Below, piece by piece: positions 1 through 9,555 of a stretch of DNA of 64,000 bases. The stretch comes from JALYNX01 sp963724825. GTDB lineage: Bacteria > Actinomycetota > Acidimicrobiia > Spongiisociales > ZC4RG35. The DNA is taken from NCBI GenBank assembly GCA_963724825.1, contig CAVRWT010000005.1:1-64000 (forward strand), written 5' to 3'. Each line of letters opens with the position of its first letter. The stretch's first letter is position 1. Position numbers and translations under genes: made by a program. The notes below the pieces were generated by a model. That model was not told where the DNA came from, did not search any database, and was given only the letters and a program-made list of their open reading frames with translations.

Positions 1-1
1 G

Positions 2-2330
2 GGGTTCAACCACTTCTTCAAGGGCCGGAACGCCCCCGGCGGCGGCGACCACGTCTACCTGCAGGGGCACGCCGCTCCCGGCATCTACGCCCGCGCCTTC
101 CTGGAGGGTCGATTCGACGAGAAGCACCTCGACAACTTTCGATTTGAGATCGGAGGAGATGGCCTCTCCTCCTACCCACACCCCCGTCTCATGCCCGACT
201 TCTGGGAATTCCCGACCGTGTCGATGGGGATCGGGCCGATCAACTCGATCTATCACGCCAGGTTCAACAAATACCTGGAGAATCGAGGCCTCGATGACAC
301 CTCCCAATCGAGGATCTGGTGTTTCATCGGTGACGGGGAGACCGACGAGCCGGAGACCCTCGGTGCCATCTCTCTCGCGACCCGCGAAGGCCTCGACAAT
401 CTCACCTGGGTCATCAACTGCAACCTGCAGAGACTCGACGGGCCGGTGCGGGGCAACGGGCAGATAATCACCGAGCTGGAAGCGGTGTTCCGCGGCGCCG
501 GCTGGAACGTGATCAAGGTGATCTGGGGCACCGGCTGGGACCGTCTGCTGGCCAACGACCAGGACGGCGCCTTGATCGGGGTGATGAGCAGCACCGTCGA
601 CGGGGAGTATCAGCGCTACAAGGCCGAGGACGGCGCCTACGTCCGTGACCACTTCTTCGGAAAGGATCCGAGGACCAAGGCCATGGTGGACGACATGACC
701 GACGACGAGATTTGGGACCTCCGTCGCGGTGGGCTCGACTATCGCAAGGTGTACGCCGCCTACAAGGTGGCCAGCGAGCTCAAGAACGGCAAGCCGACCG
801 TGATCCTCGCCAAGACCATCAAAGGCTGGACGCTCGGCCCCGACGTCGAGGGGCGCAACGCCACCCATCAGATCAAGACCCTCACCAATCAGCAATTGAT
901 GGACCTGAGGGAGACACTTCACCTCGATAAGGAGATTCCCGCCGAGTCGCTCGAGGGCGAGAGCGAGCCCCCATACTTCCGCCCCGGCCCGGGCACCCCG
1001 GAGTACGAGTACCTCCATCAGAGGCGTCAGGAGCTCGGAGGCCGGCTTCCGAGCCGGGTCGTGGCCGACGCCAGCCTGCAACTCCCCGCACCCGAGGCCT
1101 ATGCCGAGATCCACGCCGGCTCGGGCAAGGTCGAGGCCTCGACCACAACCGCCTTCACCCGTCTCATCCGGAACCTGTCACGGGTCGAAGGGTTCGGTGA
1201 CCGGATCGTTCCGATCGTCCCCGACGAGGCCCGGACCTTCGGCATGGACTCCCTGTTCCGCGAGCTGAAGATCTACGCCTCCCGCGGCCAGCTCTATGAA
1301 TCCGTGGATGCCTCGATGCTGCTTTCTTACACCGAGGCCCAGGACGGTCAGATCCTGGAGGAAGGAATCACCGAGGCCGGCTCGGTTGCCTCGTGGATCG
1401 CAGCGGCCACCTCTTACGCCACCCGCGGGCTGCCGATGATCCCCTTCTTCATCTTCTACTCGATGTTCGGCTTCCAGCGGGTCGGTGACTTGATCTGGGC
1501 GGCTGCGGACTCGAGGGCGCGGGGTTTCCTGCTCGGAGCCACCGCAGGCAGGACCACGCTCCAGGGAGAAGGACTGCAGCACCAGGACGGGCACAGCCTG
1601 GTACTGGCCACCACGGTCCCGGTCTGCGAGGCGTACGACCCTGCCTTCGCCTACGAGGTGGGGACCATCATCGAGCACGGGCTGCAGCGGATGTACGGAG
1701 CCGGGCGAGGACCGCTTCTACTACCTGACCCTGTACAACGAGAACTACTCCCAGCCACCCCGCCCCGACGGCGTGAGCGAGGGCATCATCGAAGGGCTCT
1801 ACCGATGGCAGGCCGCGCCGGGAGACAGCGGGCCGAGGGCGGCAATTCTCTTTTCCGGGTCGGCGAATCTGGCTGCCCGCGAGGCGGCCGAGGAATTGGC
1901 GGAGAACTACGGAGTCCGGGCGGACCTGTGGTCGGCGACCTCGTACAAGAAGCTGCGCGAGGAAGCTCTTGGCGTCGATCGATGGAACCGGTTGCACCCC
2001 GGCGAGACGCCGCGAGTTCCGCTGGTGAGCCGCCGCCTCGCGAATGTCGGCGGGCCGGTCATTGCCGTCACCGACTTCATGAAGCTGGTCCCCGATCAGG
2101 TGGCGCAGTGGGTGCCGCAACGGTTCGTGACCTTGGGCACCGATGGATTTGGGCGCTCGGACTCGAGACAGGCCTTGCGCAAGTTCTTCGAGATCGACGC
2201 CGGAAGCATCGTGGCGGCGACCCTCTGGGCCCTGGCCAATGACGACCTCGTTCCCCGGAGCGCAGTCCTGGACGCCTTCACCCGTTACGGGATCGATCCG
2301 GAGACCCCGGACCCGGCCCATCAGCATTGA
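2..2330 (+). CDS. aceE: Pyruvate dehydrogenase E1 component (homodimeric type), 5' truncated by window edge, one frameshift
   Basis: The encoded protein decarboxylates pyruvate with thiamine diphosphate as first subunit of the pyruvate dehydrogenase complex in the cytosol. The reading frame is open from base 2, so the N-terminal part lies outside the window; about 776 codons remain of a family that is normally near 900. The ThDP motif GDGETDEPE starts at base 329, with the closing Asn in PVRGNG about 35 residues later. One extra G in the GGG at 1703-1705 shifts the frame: before it the frame reads IIEHGLQRMYGAG, after it EDRFYYLTLYNENY, and the second frame runs to the TGA at 2328-2330. Both halves match the family closely, so I read this as one gene with a single-base indel, probably a sequencing error. 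No E2 or E3 gene is visible. Confidence 0.93.
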
Positions 2331-2713
2331 CCCGAGCCCGGACCCTGATCGTCCCGGAGCAGATTCGACAGGCGATCCTGACTCATGCCGAGAACACCCT
2401 CCCCGACGAGTGCTGTGGGCTGATTGCCGTGGAGAACGGTGCAATCCGCTTCGCCTATCCCCTCACCAACGCCAACCCATCACCGCTCACCTTCACTGTC
2501 GACCCGGAGGAGCATTTCGGCGCGATGCGCCACGCCGAGAGCCAGGGCTGGGAGATCTTGGGGGTCTTTCACTCCCATCCCACCGGCGAGCCCTCACCTT
2601 CGCCGGTCGACGTGGCCATGGCCTGGGACCCCGACTGGATCCACCTCATCGCCGGAAGCGGTGAGCTCGCCGCCTTTCTGATTCGTGATGGCGAGGTGGA
2701 AGCCCTCACGTGA
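2327..2713 (+). CDS. JAMM/MPN-domain metalloprotease (Mec-like)
   Basis: This 128-residue protein is a single JAB1/MPN domain, a zinc isopeptidase fold. Visible metal and catalytic residues are Glu28 (DECCG), then His82-x-His84, Ser92 and Asp95, which satisfies the JAMM pattern HxHx7SxxD. Bacterial stand-alone members such as Mec of mycobacteria remove cysteine from the ubiquitin-like sulfur carrier CysO; others trim similar carriers. No carrier-protein or cysteine synthase gene is next to it, so the substrate is unknown. The TTG start overlaps the aceE stop as TTGA, suggesting translational coupling. It converges with the copper module, whose last stop is only 2 bases away. Confidence 0.8.
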   Translation: MTRARTLIVPEQIRQAILTHAENTLPDECCGLIAVENGAIRFAYPLTNANPSPLTFTVDPEEHFGAMRHAESQGWEILGVFHSHPTGEPSPSPVDVAMAWDPDWIHLIAGSGELAAFLIRDGEVEALT

Positions 2714-2715
2714 CC

Positions 2716-3723
2716 TCAGACGGCGGCGAACCAACCCATCGCCCCCCGCTCCGCGAGCCAGTGCTGGTGGGGGTGGAACATGTATCGACCCAGACTCGGC
2801 AGGGTGAACTCGATCATCGCCCGCTGCGCCTGACCGAGGACGATGGTGTCGTCCCGGAAAGCGGGCGACGCCCCCATGCCGGCCGGATAGACATCGAAGG
2901 TCTCGGCGTGGAGGTGGAACGAAGCAACTGGCTCGTGCTCGACCATGTTGACCACGTAGGCCCGAACCGGTCCTCCGACCGGCACCTTGATCGGGTATGA
3001 GTTGTAGAACCCGGCCACACCGTTCCAGGCGATCACACCGTTGACCCCGAGCTCGTCGGTGCGGAACCCCGAGAGGAGCAGCGCGATCTCGGTGGCCGGC
3101 GCCCGCTCCTCCACAGGGTCCACGATCATCATCCCGTAGAGGCCGCGCCCGATGTGCTCGGCGAGGGGGGTGGTGTGACAGTGGTAGGGATGGACTCCGG
3201 CAGGGCCGGCCTCGATCTCATAGGTGGTCTGCCCTCCGGGAGGCACCAGCTCCCAACCGTCCTGTTCGGGGCGGTGCGCTCCATGGAAGTGCAGATTGTG
3301 GGGGTGGCCGGTCCGGTTCTCGAAGCTGATCCGCAAGGTGTCACCTTCGGTGGCGCGAATGATGGGCGCCGGGACGGTGCCGTTGTAGGTCCACGCCTCG
3401 AATAGCACCCCGTCACCGACCTCGATCAGCCGGTCTTCGACGGCCAACTCCAACTCGCGGACCACTCCCGCCGCCTGGCCGTCCCGGGGCGGGGGAAATG
3501 TGTGGTGGTCGAGGTCGCCAGGGCCCAATGACGTAGGCGGTGAGTGGAGGTTGCTGTACTTGCCCTCGTCGCCCCCACCCGACATCTCATGCTCGAGGGC
3601 AGGGTCGTACTCCTCGGTATCGGCAGCCTGAGCTTGATGTTGGATCGTGTGCCCGAGGACCGACCCCCCGAGGAACACGGCGCCACCCAACCCGACCTTT
3701 TTCAGCAACTCGCGCCGGGACAC
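2716..3723 (-). CDS. Tat-exported two-domain multicopper oxidase (nitrite-reductase-like fold)
   Basis: About 335 residues. I chose the GTG at 3723 because it starts right at the twin-arginine signal SRRELLKK followed by a hydrophobic stretch (residues 1-34). Two cupredoxin domains follow. Copper ligands seen are H145-x-H147, the H178..H181-C182-H183 block with H190, H270-x-H272, and HPHQH at 317-321. The H-C-H-x5-H-x4-L arrangement marks a type 1 copper site with Leu in the axial position, as in laccase-type sites. It is last in a four-gene minus-strand run with a plastocyanin-like protein, so it probably exchanges electrons with that carrier outside the membrane. Substrate is not predictable; laccase-like, cuproxidase or nitrite reductase activity are all possible. 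Confidence 0.8.
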   Translation of the reverse strand: MSRRELLKKVGLGGAVFLGGSVLGHTIQHQAQAADTEEYDPALEHEMSGGGDEGKYSNLHSPPTSLGPGDLDHHTFPPPRDGQAAGVVRELELAVEDRLIEVGDGVLFEAWTYNGTVPAPIIRATEGDTLRISFENRTGHPHNLHFHGAHRPEQDGWELVPPGGQTTYEIEAGPAGVHPYHCHTTPLAEHIGRGLYGMMIVDPVEERAPATEIALLLSGFRTDELGVNGVIAWNGVAGFYNSYPIKVPVGGPVRAYVVNMVEHEPVASFHLHAETFDVYPAGMGASPAFRDDTIVLGQAQRAMIEFTLPSLGRYMFHPHQHWLAERGAMGWFAAV

Positions 3724-3743
3724 ACCTTCGGGCGTGGATTCAC

Positions 3744-5391
3744 TCAGACGATGCCCCCAACGACCATGCCCAGGGCCAGGAAGAAGAGGTACACCGCCAT
3801 GCCCCCCGCCAGGAAGGTCCACCGCTGCCACACAGGGATGGTGCTCTTGCCGAACAGGTAGTAGGCGATCACACCGAGGAACGGAATCACCAGGATGGCC
3901 GCCATCCAACCGATTGCCCTGCCCCGACTCAGGTCCTCACGGCGGGAGAGATCCCAGATCGCGATCACCACCCACGATGTGTAGAGGACCAAAGGAAGGA
4001 TGTAGGCGTAGAGGCCGAAGAAGACCCCGGCGGCGGAGGCGAAGCTGACACCCATGATGTTGATTCCTTTCTGCTGAGTGACTTCCAACCCTGAAGGCAT
4101 CTCCGGGGTCGTAATGCTGTCGAGATCGGGTTTCGACCCGGCAAAGACATTGACGGCTGGGACGACCGGGGCATCGGCGCCACCGGGCATGTCGGGCTGC
4201 GGCTCGGGCTGGGGAACCGCGGCAGGGTCGAACTCTGGTTTCAGCCCGACCCCGCTCTCGAACAGGCGTCCCAATTGGGCAGTGGTCGACCCGATCTCGA
4301 AGAGCGCCGGGAGCCGAAGGCCCTCACACGGCTGCTTGAACTCGAGGGCGGCGGGCAACGTCGACGAGTACTCATTGTCCTCGAAGCAGTTGCCAGAGGT
4401 GGCCGGCCCCCCCAACGTGAGGTCTGCCAGACCGGAGCCCTCGACGATGTTGCCAATGATGTGATGGTCGAAGGACATGTAGAAGTTGGCATCGAGCATG
4501 GGGAAAATGGCGATACCGCTCTGCGGATGGTTGAACACCCGATTTCGGGCCACATAGGAGTCGCCGCCACCGGCGAGAAGAATGCCGTTCCCCTGTGCCG
4601 CCCATTCAAACGCCAGTGAAGGGGCGTCGACGTTTCCGTTGTCATGGACCAGGTTGCCAACGACGCTCACGTTGTGAAAGGGCGGGAGTAGCTCCCCGTC
4701 GAGGGTGTTGGGAGCTACGCCGGCGACGTTGTGCCGAAACACCGAATTCACGATGAAGAGGTCGGATGAAGCATTGGTCCCGGAGTAGCCGAGGCCATTC
4801 CACTCGGCGATCGAATCGGTGATCGTCGCCTCACAGGGATCGCATTGCCCGATGTAGAACCCCGCATCCGGTGAACCCGAGGCGTACGAGTGATCAAACA
4901 GCCCATCACTGGAGTCGAAGGCATAGATCCCGTATACGCCGTTGTTGACCGCGGTCAGGTAGGACCCGCGGTAGCCCCGGACCCCGGTCCAGAAGAATCC
5001 GTTTCCAGTGGCGTTTCGAACCGTCATGTTCTCGACGGCAACGCCGTCGGCAAAGAAGACCTCGACGCCGTTGGCCCGCTGCATCTCGCCGTCGATGATC
5101 ACGTCGTTACGATCGACGCCCTCGGATCGTGAGCCCGGGTGTCGTGACTTCCACTTCTTCCAGGTAGACCCCGCGGTCGATGAGGACGAGATCGCCAGGA
5201 TCCGCGGCGTCGACGGCAGATTGGATCGTCGGATAGTCCTGGGGGACGAGGCGGGTCTCCCCCGACCACTCCGCCGGCGAATCGGTCGCCGGGTCCCCGA
5301 GGGCGGCCGGCGAAGGATCGCCCACAGGTGGTCCGGCACAGGCAGCCAGGCCGATCATGAGGACCGCCACGAGCCCCCATCGGCGACTCAC
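3744..5391 (-). CDS. Right-handed beta-helix lipoprotein with C-terminal PLDc_N-like membrane segment (one frameshift)
   Basis: The frame-corrected protein has about 548 residues. It begins with a lipoprotein signal (LAAC, Cys18), then a TIQSAVDAADPGDLVLI segment typical of pectate-lyase/NosD-type beta-helix proteins, then many short repeats rich in N, D and G. A Pro-rich linker leads to about 110 C-terminal residues with three hydrophobic helices, including PFLGVIAYYLFGKS, which resembles the PLDc_N domain found before cardiolipin synthases. One extra C at 5117-5121 (plus strand) breaks the frame between TIRG and DRNDVIIDGE. The GTG start overlaps the plastocyanin-like gene stop as GTGA. Its role is unknown; I infer a surface-exposed scaffold or polysaccharide-binding protein tied to the copper proteins. 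Confidence 0.72.
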
Positions 5392-5771
5392 CCTTCCGGG
5401 GCCTCCACGATCACAGTTCCCGCCATCCCCGAGCCTTCGGCATTGCCGTGAAAGGTGCAGAAGAACTTGTACTCACCCGGCTCGGCGAAATCGATCGTTG
5501 CTGCATCGTCCTCCAACTGCTCCAGCGAGCCGAAGACGTCCTCGGTCGACCACGACTCGTCGCTGGCGACTGCATTGTGCGGGTTGCGACCGGCGCCGAC
5601 GAAGGTCACCGAGCCACCGGGCGGGATGTGAATCTCGTTGTACTCGTAGCGGTTGTCGAACATCTGGACGGTGACATCCTGTCCTTCGACGGACGTGGTC
5701 TCGCTGCCGCCCCCACAAGCAGCCAGAACCAGAGTGACCAGCAACGCCAAGGCCAGAATCAGACGCCTCAC
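5388..5771 (-). CDS. Plastocyanin/azurin-family copper lipoprotein
   Basis: This 127-residue protein is a small blue-copper electron carrier anchored outside the membrane. A lipobox LAAC ends at Cys19. One cupredoxin domain follows with type 1 copper ligands His65 (NPHN), Cys105, His108 and Met116 (FFCTFHG...GM). The GTG start at 5771 overlaps the stop of the upstream CoxG-like gene as GTGA, and its own stop overlaps the next gene, so it is translated within a tight operon. The likely partner is the multicopper oxidase two genes downstream; that pairing is inference from gene order. Confidence 0.85.
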   Translation of the reverse strand: MRRLILALALLVTLVLAACGGGSETTSVEGQDVTVQMFDNRYEYNEIHIPPGGSVTFVGAGRNPHNAVASDESWSTEDVFGSLEQLEDDAATIDFAEPGEYKFFCTFHGNAEGSGMAGTVIVEAPEG

Positions 5772-6325
5772 TTCTCCCCTTTCGAGAACAAACCCTTGAA
5801 CCAGCTCCACAGCGACGCAAAGAAGAGGGACACCCCACGGACCTCGTCGGCCCGGATCGACTGGGCCTCTTCCACCGTCGACGCCGCCAGCTTCGCTTCG
5901 AGGCACGCCACGAACTCGCTGATCAAGCGTCTCGACATCTCGTTGATGAGCCCGGTCCGGCCGAATTGGGCGGCCGGGCCCGACAAGGTGACATCGGCAT
6001 CGACCAAGACCTTCGAGCCTGTGCCCTCCGGGGTGATGGTGTAGACCACCTTCACCTGGCCCCGCGAGCCGCCCTTCTTGTCGACTCCCTTTCCCTCGAT
6101 GGTGGCCGTCATCGAGGAATGGTCGGGGAGGACGACGCAATTGCCCTCGAAGGCTGCCGCCATCGGCCCCAGCTTGACTGAGAGGTTTCCCTCGTAGGAG
6201 CCGTCCTCGGACTGTCCGGTGAGATTGGCCCCGGGCAGGCACTGGGCGACGTCAGGCACGTCCTGGAAGAAATCCCAGACGATGTTGGCGGGACGCGCCA
6301 CCAAGAAATCCTGCTTGATGTTCAT
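5768..6325 (-). CDS. CoxG-like SRPBCC-fold protein
   Basis: 185 residues. The N-terminal 150 residues match the SRPBCC family member CoxG (carbon monoxide dehydrogenase subunit G): a start MNIKQDFLVARPANIVWDFF and the PGANLTG segment are characteristic. The last 30 residues hold an aromatic segment SLFFASLWSWFKGLF that may associate with the membrane. CoxG recruits CO dehydrogenase to the membrane in carboxydotrophs, but no cox structural genes are here; many relatives are lipid- or ligand-binding proteins of unknown role. A strong AGGAGG sits just before the ATG. It is the first gene of the copper operon. Confidence 0.75.
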   Translation of the reverse strand: MNIKQDFLVARPANIVWDFFQDVPDVAQCLPGANLTGQSEDGSYEGNLSVKLGPMAAAFEGNCVVLPDHSSMTATIEGKGVDKKGGSRGQVKVVYTITPEGTGSKVLVDADVTLSGPAAQFGRTGLINEMSRRLISEFVACLEAKLAASTVEEAQSIRADEVRGVSLFFASLWSWFKGLFSKGEK

Positions 6326-6386
6326 GATCCTCCTGCGAGGTGGCCGAAGAAGCGGTCAGACGGTAGTGCATCCGGCGCCGGTTAGA

Positions 6387-6863
6387 TCACCGGTGCTCGG
6401 TGTCCCCGGACAGCAGATCGAGGGCATGCGGGATGACCTCGAGGATGGCCTCGAGGCTCTCGACCGCACCCTTGGATGACCCGGGAAGGTTGACCACGAG
6501 AGAGCTTCCAATCGAGCCGGCGCGTGCCCGGGACAGACCCGCCATCGCAGTGGAGGCCAGCCCTCGCGCCATCATCATGTGAGCCAGTCCGGGCGCTTCC
6601 CGCTCGAGGACCTGGATAGTTGCCTCGGGTGTCACGTCTCTAGGCCCGAAACCGGTGCCGCCGGTGGTGACGATCAGACTGGCTTCCCGGGCCGATTCGC
6701 TGATGGCGGTGATGATCGCCGGGATCTCGTCAGGAACCACCACCCGGCGCACCTCGAACCCCACATCGGACAGGAGAGCCTCCAGCGCCTCGCCCGATTT
6801 GTCCTCCCTGGTTCCGGAGCTGACACCGTCGCTGACGGTGATCACGAACGCGGAACGTGCCAT
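6387..6863 (-). CDS. moaB: MoaB/Mog-family molybdopterin adenylyltransferase
   Basis: 158 residues forming one MogA/MoaB domain. It would adenylate molybdopterin before molybdenum insertion. Visible family motifs are VITVSDGVSSGTREDKSG at the start, the TTGGTG motif followed by PRDVTPEAT, and a late NLPGSSKGA loop. The ATG at 6863 overlaps the stop of the upstream membrane-protein gene (TAATG), so the two are probably co-transcribed. No molybdoenzyme gene lies nearby. Confidence 0.85.
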   Translation of the reverse strand: MARSAFVITVSDGVSSGTREDKSGEALEALLSDVGFEVRRVVVPDEIPAIITAISESAREASLIVTTGGTGFGPRDVTPEATIQVLEREAPGLAHMMMARGLASTAMAGLSRARAGSIGSSLVVNLPGSSKGAVESLEAILEVIPHALDLLSGDTEHR

Positions 6864-7706
6864 TACCCCCACTGGGTGGGGTCGATCGACACTCCGCCGC
6901 GGAGCACGAAGATCTCGAAGAGGAGGATCACGAACAGGGTGCCTCCCAGGCCCCAGGGCCAGGGCGTGACCTGTGGCTCGTCGGGCCCGTGCACCGTCGT
7001 CGTCCCCGGCGCTGCAGCCACCGTGAATAGGAAGGCCACAGCCGTCAACGGCAGCGAAGGGATCACCCCGCTCCCGGCGTCGGGCGTGAAGAACGGGATG
7101 GCAAGGAACACCGACAACCGCGGCGGGCACCAGTGCGATCCAGAGCGCAAAGTTGAAGCGCTTGCGCCCGGTCGTGATCAGCCGGTGGTGCGGAGTGAAG
7201 GCGAGAAACGCCGCCGCCGCGGAGAGGACGATCAAGAGCAGACCGACTCCGCCTCCGGCCGCGATCACCACGTCGAGGCCGGCGGGGGCATCGACCGTGG
7301 CGTAGGCCTTGGCCAGCTGACTCCCACTATCGAAGGGGAGGAGGATGGCCTGGGCGAATGCCTGACGCAGGATGTGGAGCAGCATCCAGAGCATCGTGAG
7401 GCGAGCCGTTCCGTGGCCACGAGCCGTCGGGTAGGAGAAGAGGACGATGAACCCGATGATGAGGCAGAGAAAGAAGCCGCCGGCCCATGCGAGGTCGCTG
7501 GCCCCGGTGATCTCGGTCCGGTTGTTGTAGACGACGGCACTGCCACCGAGGATCCTCGCCATGAGCCCATCCCCGAAGTCATCGAGGAACTGAGCCACGA
7601 CGATCCCCATGGTCGAACCGAGAATGGACGCCACAACCAGCGGAGGCCCGATCCTCTTGATCGTCTCCGTGGCCGTTGACTCCTGAGCAGTTACCTCACT
7701 CGTCAC
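6863..7706 (-). CDS. Hypothetical polytopic membrane protein (one frameshift)
   Basis: The frame-corrected product has about 280 residues with seven or so hydrophobic helices and a short polar N-terminus. The first frame carries the N-terminal two thirds to NFALWIALVPAAVVG; the second frame continues LAIPFFTPDAGSG to the end. One extra base lies near 7105-7116. I do not recognise a family. It overlaps the moaB start by a shared A, so a link to membrane redox or cofactor functions is possible but unproven. The paired halves each read as good membrane helices, which supports one gene. Confidence 0.55.
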
Positions 7707-7778
7707 GCGGTGTGATGCTAAACGACAGGCTTCTCATGACCAGACCTTCACTTTCGGCACTCGAATCGAGTTCTGTAG

Positions 7779-8036
7779 TCAGGAATTGGCGATCAGGACC
7801 GTGGTCACAGCCCAAAACAGGAACAACCCGATCGAAATCAGCAATACACGGGCGGTCTGTGTCCAGTTGAACGCCGACCAGAGGGCCAGGATGAGCCAAA
7901 TGACGGCCATTGTGAGTGTCCATTGGAGGGGGATCACCCCGGTCACTCCAGCGCCGATGATCAAGGCCAGGACCACCACGAAGAAGCCGGCGGAGACCAA
8001 GCCATAGAGGACCTGACGGGGTGTGGGCTCGGTCAC
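7779..8036 (-). CDS. Small membrane protein with three hydrophobic helices
   Basis: 85 residues starting at the GTG at 8036, which overlaps the mug stop as GTGA. A short polar start (TEPTPRQ) is followed by three hydrophobic segments of roughly 20 residues each. I recognise no family. The coupling to the upstream glycosylase gene is the only contextual clue, and it says more about operon packing than function. Confidence 0.6.
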   Translation of the reverse strand: MTEPTPRQVLYGLVSAGFFVVVLALIIGAGVTGVIPLQWTLTMAVIWLILALWSAFNWTQTARVLLISIGLFLFWAVTTVLIANS

Positions 8037-8596
8037 AACAGCCCCGCCCGCATCCCAACTTCGGCAAACCAGCCGGCGAGGGTGGCGATGGTCTCGTGAG
8101 CATTGAGACCGGAAGGATTGGGCAGCACCCAGGTCTCGGCCCCGGAAAGATCGGACTTCTGCCGGCCCAGCACCGCCTCCGGTTGGCCGAAGGCGGTTCG
8201 GTAGGCGGTGACCCCGGCAATGGCAACCACAGAAGGGGCGACTTCCCCGACGGTCGCGGTGAGCCGCTCCCCGCCGTTGCGCAGCTCGTCGGCGCCGATC
8301 TCGGAGGCTCGGGCGGTGGCCCGGGCGACCAGGTTGGTGATCCCCATGCCTCGGGACAGGAACTGCGCTCGTTGGGAGTCGCTCATCCCGACATCGGTGT
8401 CGAACTCGATGTCGGTGAGACCGGCCAGGCGCAAAGCGGGGTAGAAGCGGTTGGATGGATGGCAGAAGTGGGTTTGGGTGGCCGCCGTCCACAACCCCGG
8501 GTTGATGCCGACGAAGAGGAGCTCGATGCCGGGAGCAACCAGATCGGGAACCGTCCTCCCCTCGTACGCCTTCAACTGTGCCTGGCTGAATCCCAC
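8033..8596 (-). CDS. mug: Mismatch-specific uracil/thymine-DNA glycosylase
   Basis: 187 residues. It removes uracil or thymine from G mismatches in base-excision repair. The GINPG motif stands at residues 30-34 and is followed by the TDG/Mug signature FCHPSNRFYPAL; the second motif NPSGLN lies near the C-terminus. The GTG at 8596 was chosen because it lies just after the pirin gene stop (8604) and the protein then begins about 30 residues before the first motif, as in the family. Confidence 0.85.
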   Translation of the reverse strand: MGFSQAQLKAYEGRTVPDLVAPGIELLFVGINPGLWTAATQTHFCHPSNRFYPALRLAGLTDIEFDTDVGMSDSQRAQFLSRGMGITNLVARATARASEIGADELRNGGERLTATVGEVAPSVVAIAGVTAYRTAFGQPEAVLGRQKSDLSGAETWVLPNPSGLNAHETIATLAGWFAEVGMRAGLL

Positions 8597-8603
8597 TGGC
8601 GGT

Positions 8604-9533
8604 TCAGACTCCCGACCCGAGCCAGGGCGGGATCGGGGCGTCGATGCGCCCCAGCTTCGAGGGCACCGGACCGAACCAATCCTCGTCGTGAGCTTGCCAC
8701 GCCCGCCAGGCTGCCGTGATCTCGTCCTTCGACCGAGCGACGAAGTTCCACCACATCTCGATTGGCTCTCCGATGGGCTCGCCGCCGAGGAGGAGGAAGC
8801 GCGCCCCATTGCGACCGACCTCGATCGGGATTTGGTCACCACCGGGCGGAACCATCGCCAGCCATCCCGGCTCAACGATGTCCTCACCCACCTTGAGGCT
8901 GCGATCGATGGGAACCACCGCATGCTCGAAGCCCGGTTGCAGAGGAACCTCGAGCAGGCCGGGCCGGGCTCTGATGTCGGCACCCACCATTGGGGTATCG
9001 ACCTCGGCCGGCGACTCGACGGCATCCAACATCCCGACCATCACGGTTGCCTCGGCAGTGGCAAAGTCGACCACCGGGAGCTCCGCGACATGCTGGAAGC
9101 GGGAGGGGCCATGACGCGTCTCCTCGGGTTGCGCCAGCCACATCTGAACCCCGTGTATGCCGGTAGTGGTTCCCAACTCGGCGTGGGCGATCCCGTGACC
9201 GGCCGTCATCAGGTTCAGCTGACCGGGGTGGATCAGCTGCTCGGTGCCCAGGGAGTCGGTATGTAGAGCCGAGCCTTCGAGGAGCCAGGTCACCGTGGCC
9301 AGATTGGTGTGAGGGTGAGGGCCGATTTCCAAGGGGTGTGGATCCTCGAAGTCGGGGGGAAGGATCAGGTCGACAAAGCACCAGGGCCCGACCGTGCGTC
9401 GACCCTTGGTGGGAAGGATCCTGGTCACAGTGGTGGCGCCGACAGTCGCCGAGCGGCCCTCCCGGATCTCGATGTGAGCCAGTGGGCCTTGCTCGACAGC
9501 ACCGTCCAGCGGTTGAACCGGACCGCTCAACAT
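8604..9533 (-). CDS. Pirin-family bicupin protein
   Basis: 309 residues with two cupin domains. The N-terminal domain carries the pirin metal-binding signature: GPHPHTNLATVTWLLEG with two His, a third His in ALHTDS, and a GHGIAHAE segment that supplies the last ligands. Bacterial pirins include quercetin dioxygenases and regulators of central metabolism. It has a good GGAGGC site 1-2 bases before the ATG. It lies between nfuA and mug on the same strand with short gaps. Confidence 0.85.
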   Translation of the reverse strand: MLSGPVQPLDGAVEQGPLAHIEIREGRSATVGATTVTRILPTKGRRTVGPWCFVDLILPPDFEDPHPLEIGPHPHTNLATVTWLLEGSALHTDSLGTEQLIHPGQLNLMTAGHGIAHAELGTTTGIHGVQMWLAQPEETRHGPSRFQHVAELPVVDFATAEATVMVGMLDAVESPAEVDTPMVGADIRARPGLLEVPLQPGFEHAVVPIDRSLKVGEDIVEPGWLAMVPPGGDQIPIEVGRNGARFLLLGGEPIGEPIEMWWNFVARSKDEITAAWRAWQAHDEDWFGPVPSKLGRIDAPIPPWLGSGV

Positions 9534-9555
9534 GCCTCCTTGACGAGTCGAGCCG

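Noticed and set aside
6579..7679. 366-residue frame opposite moaB and the membrane protein
   Set aside because: Composition is that of an antisense frame and the opposite strand has motif-supported coding.
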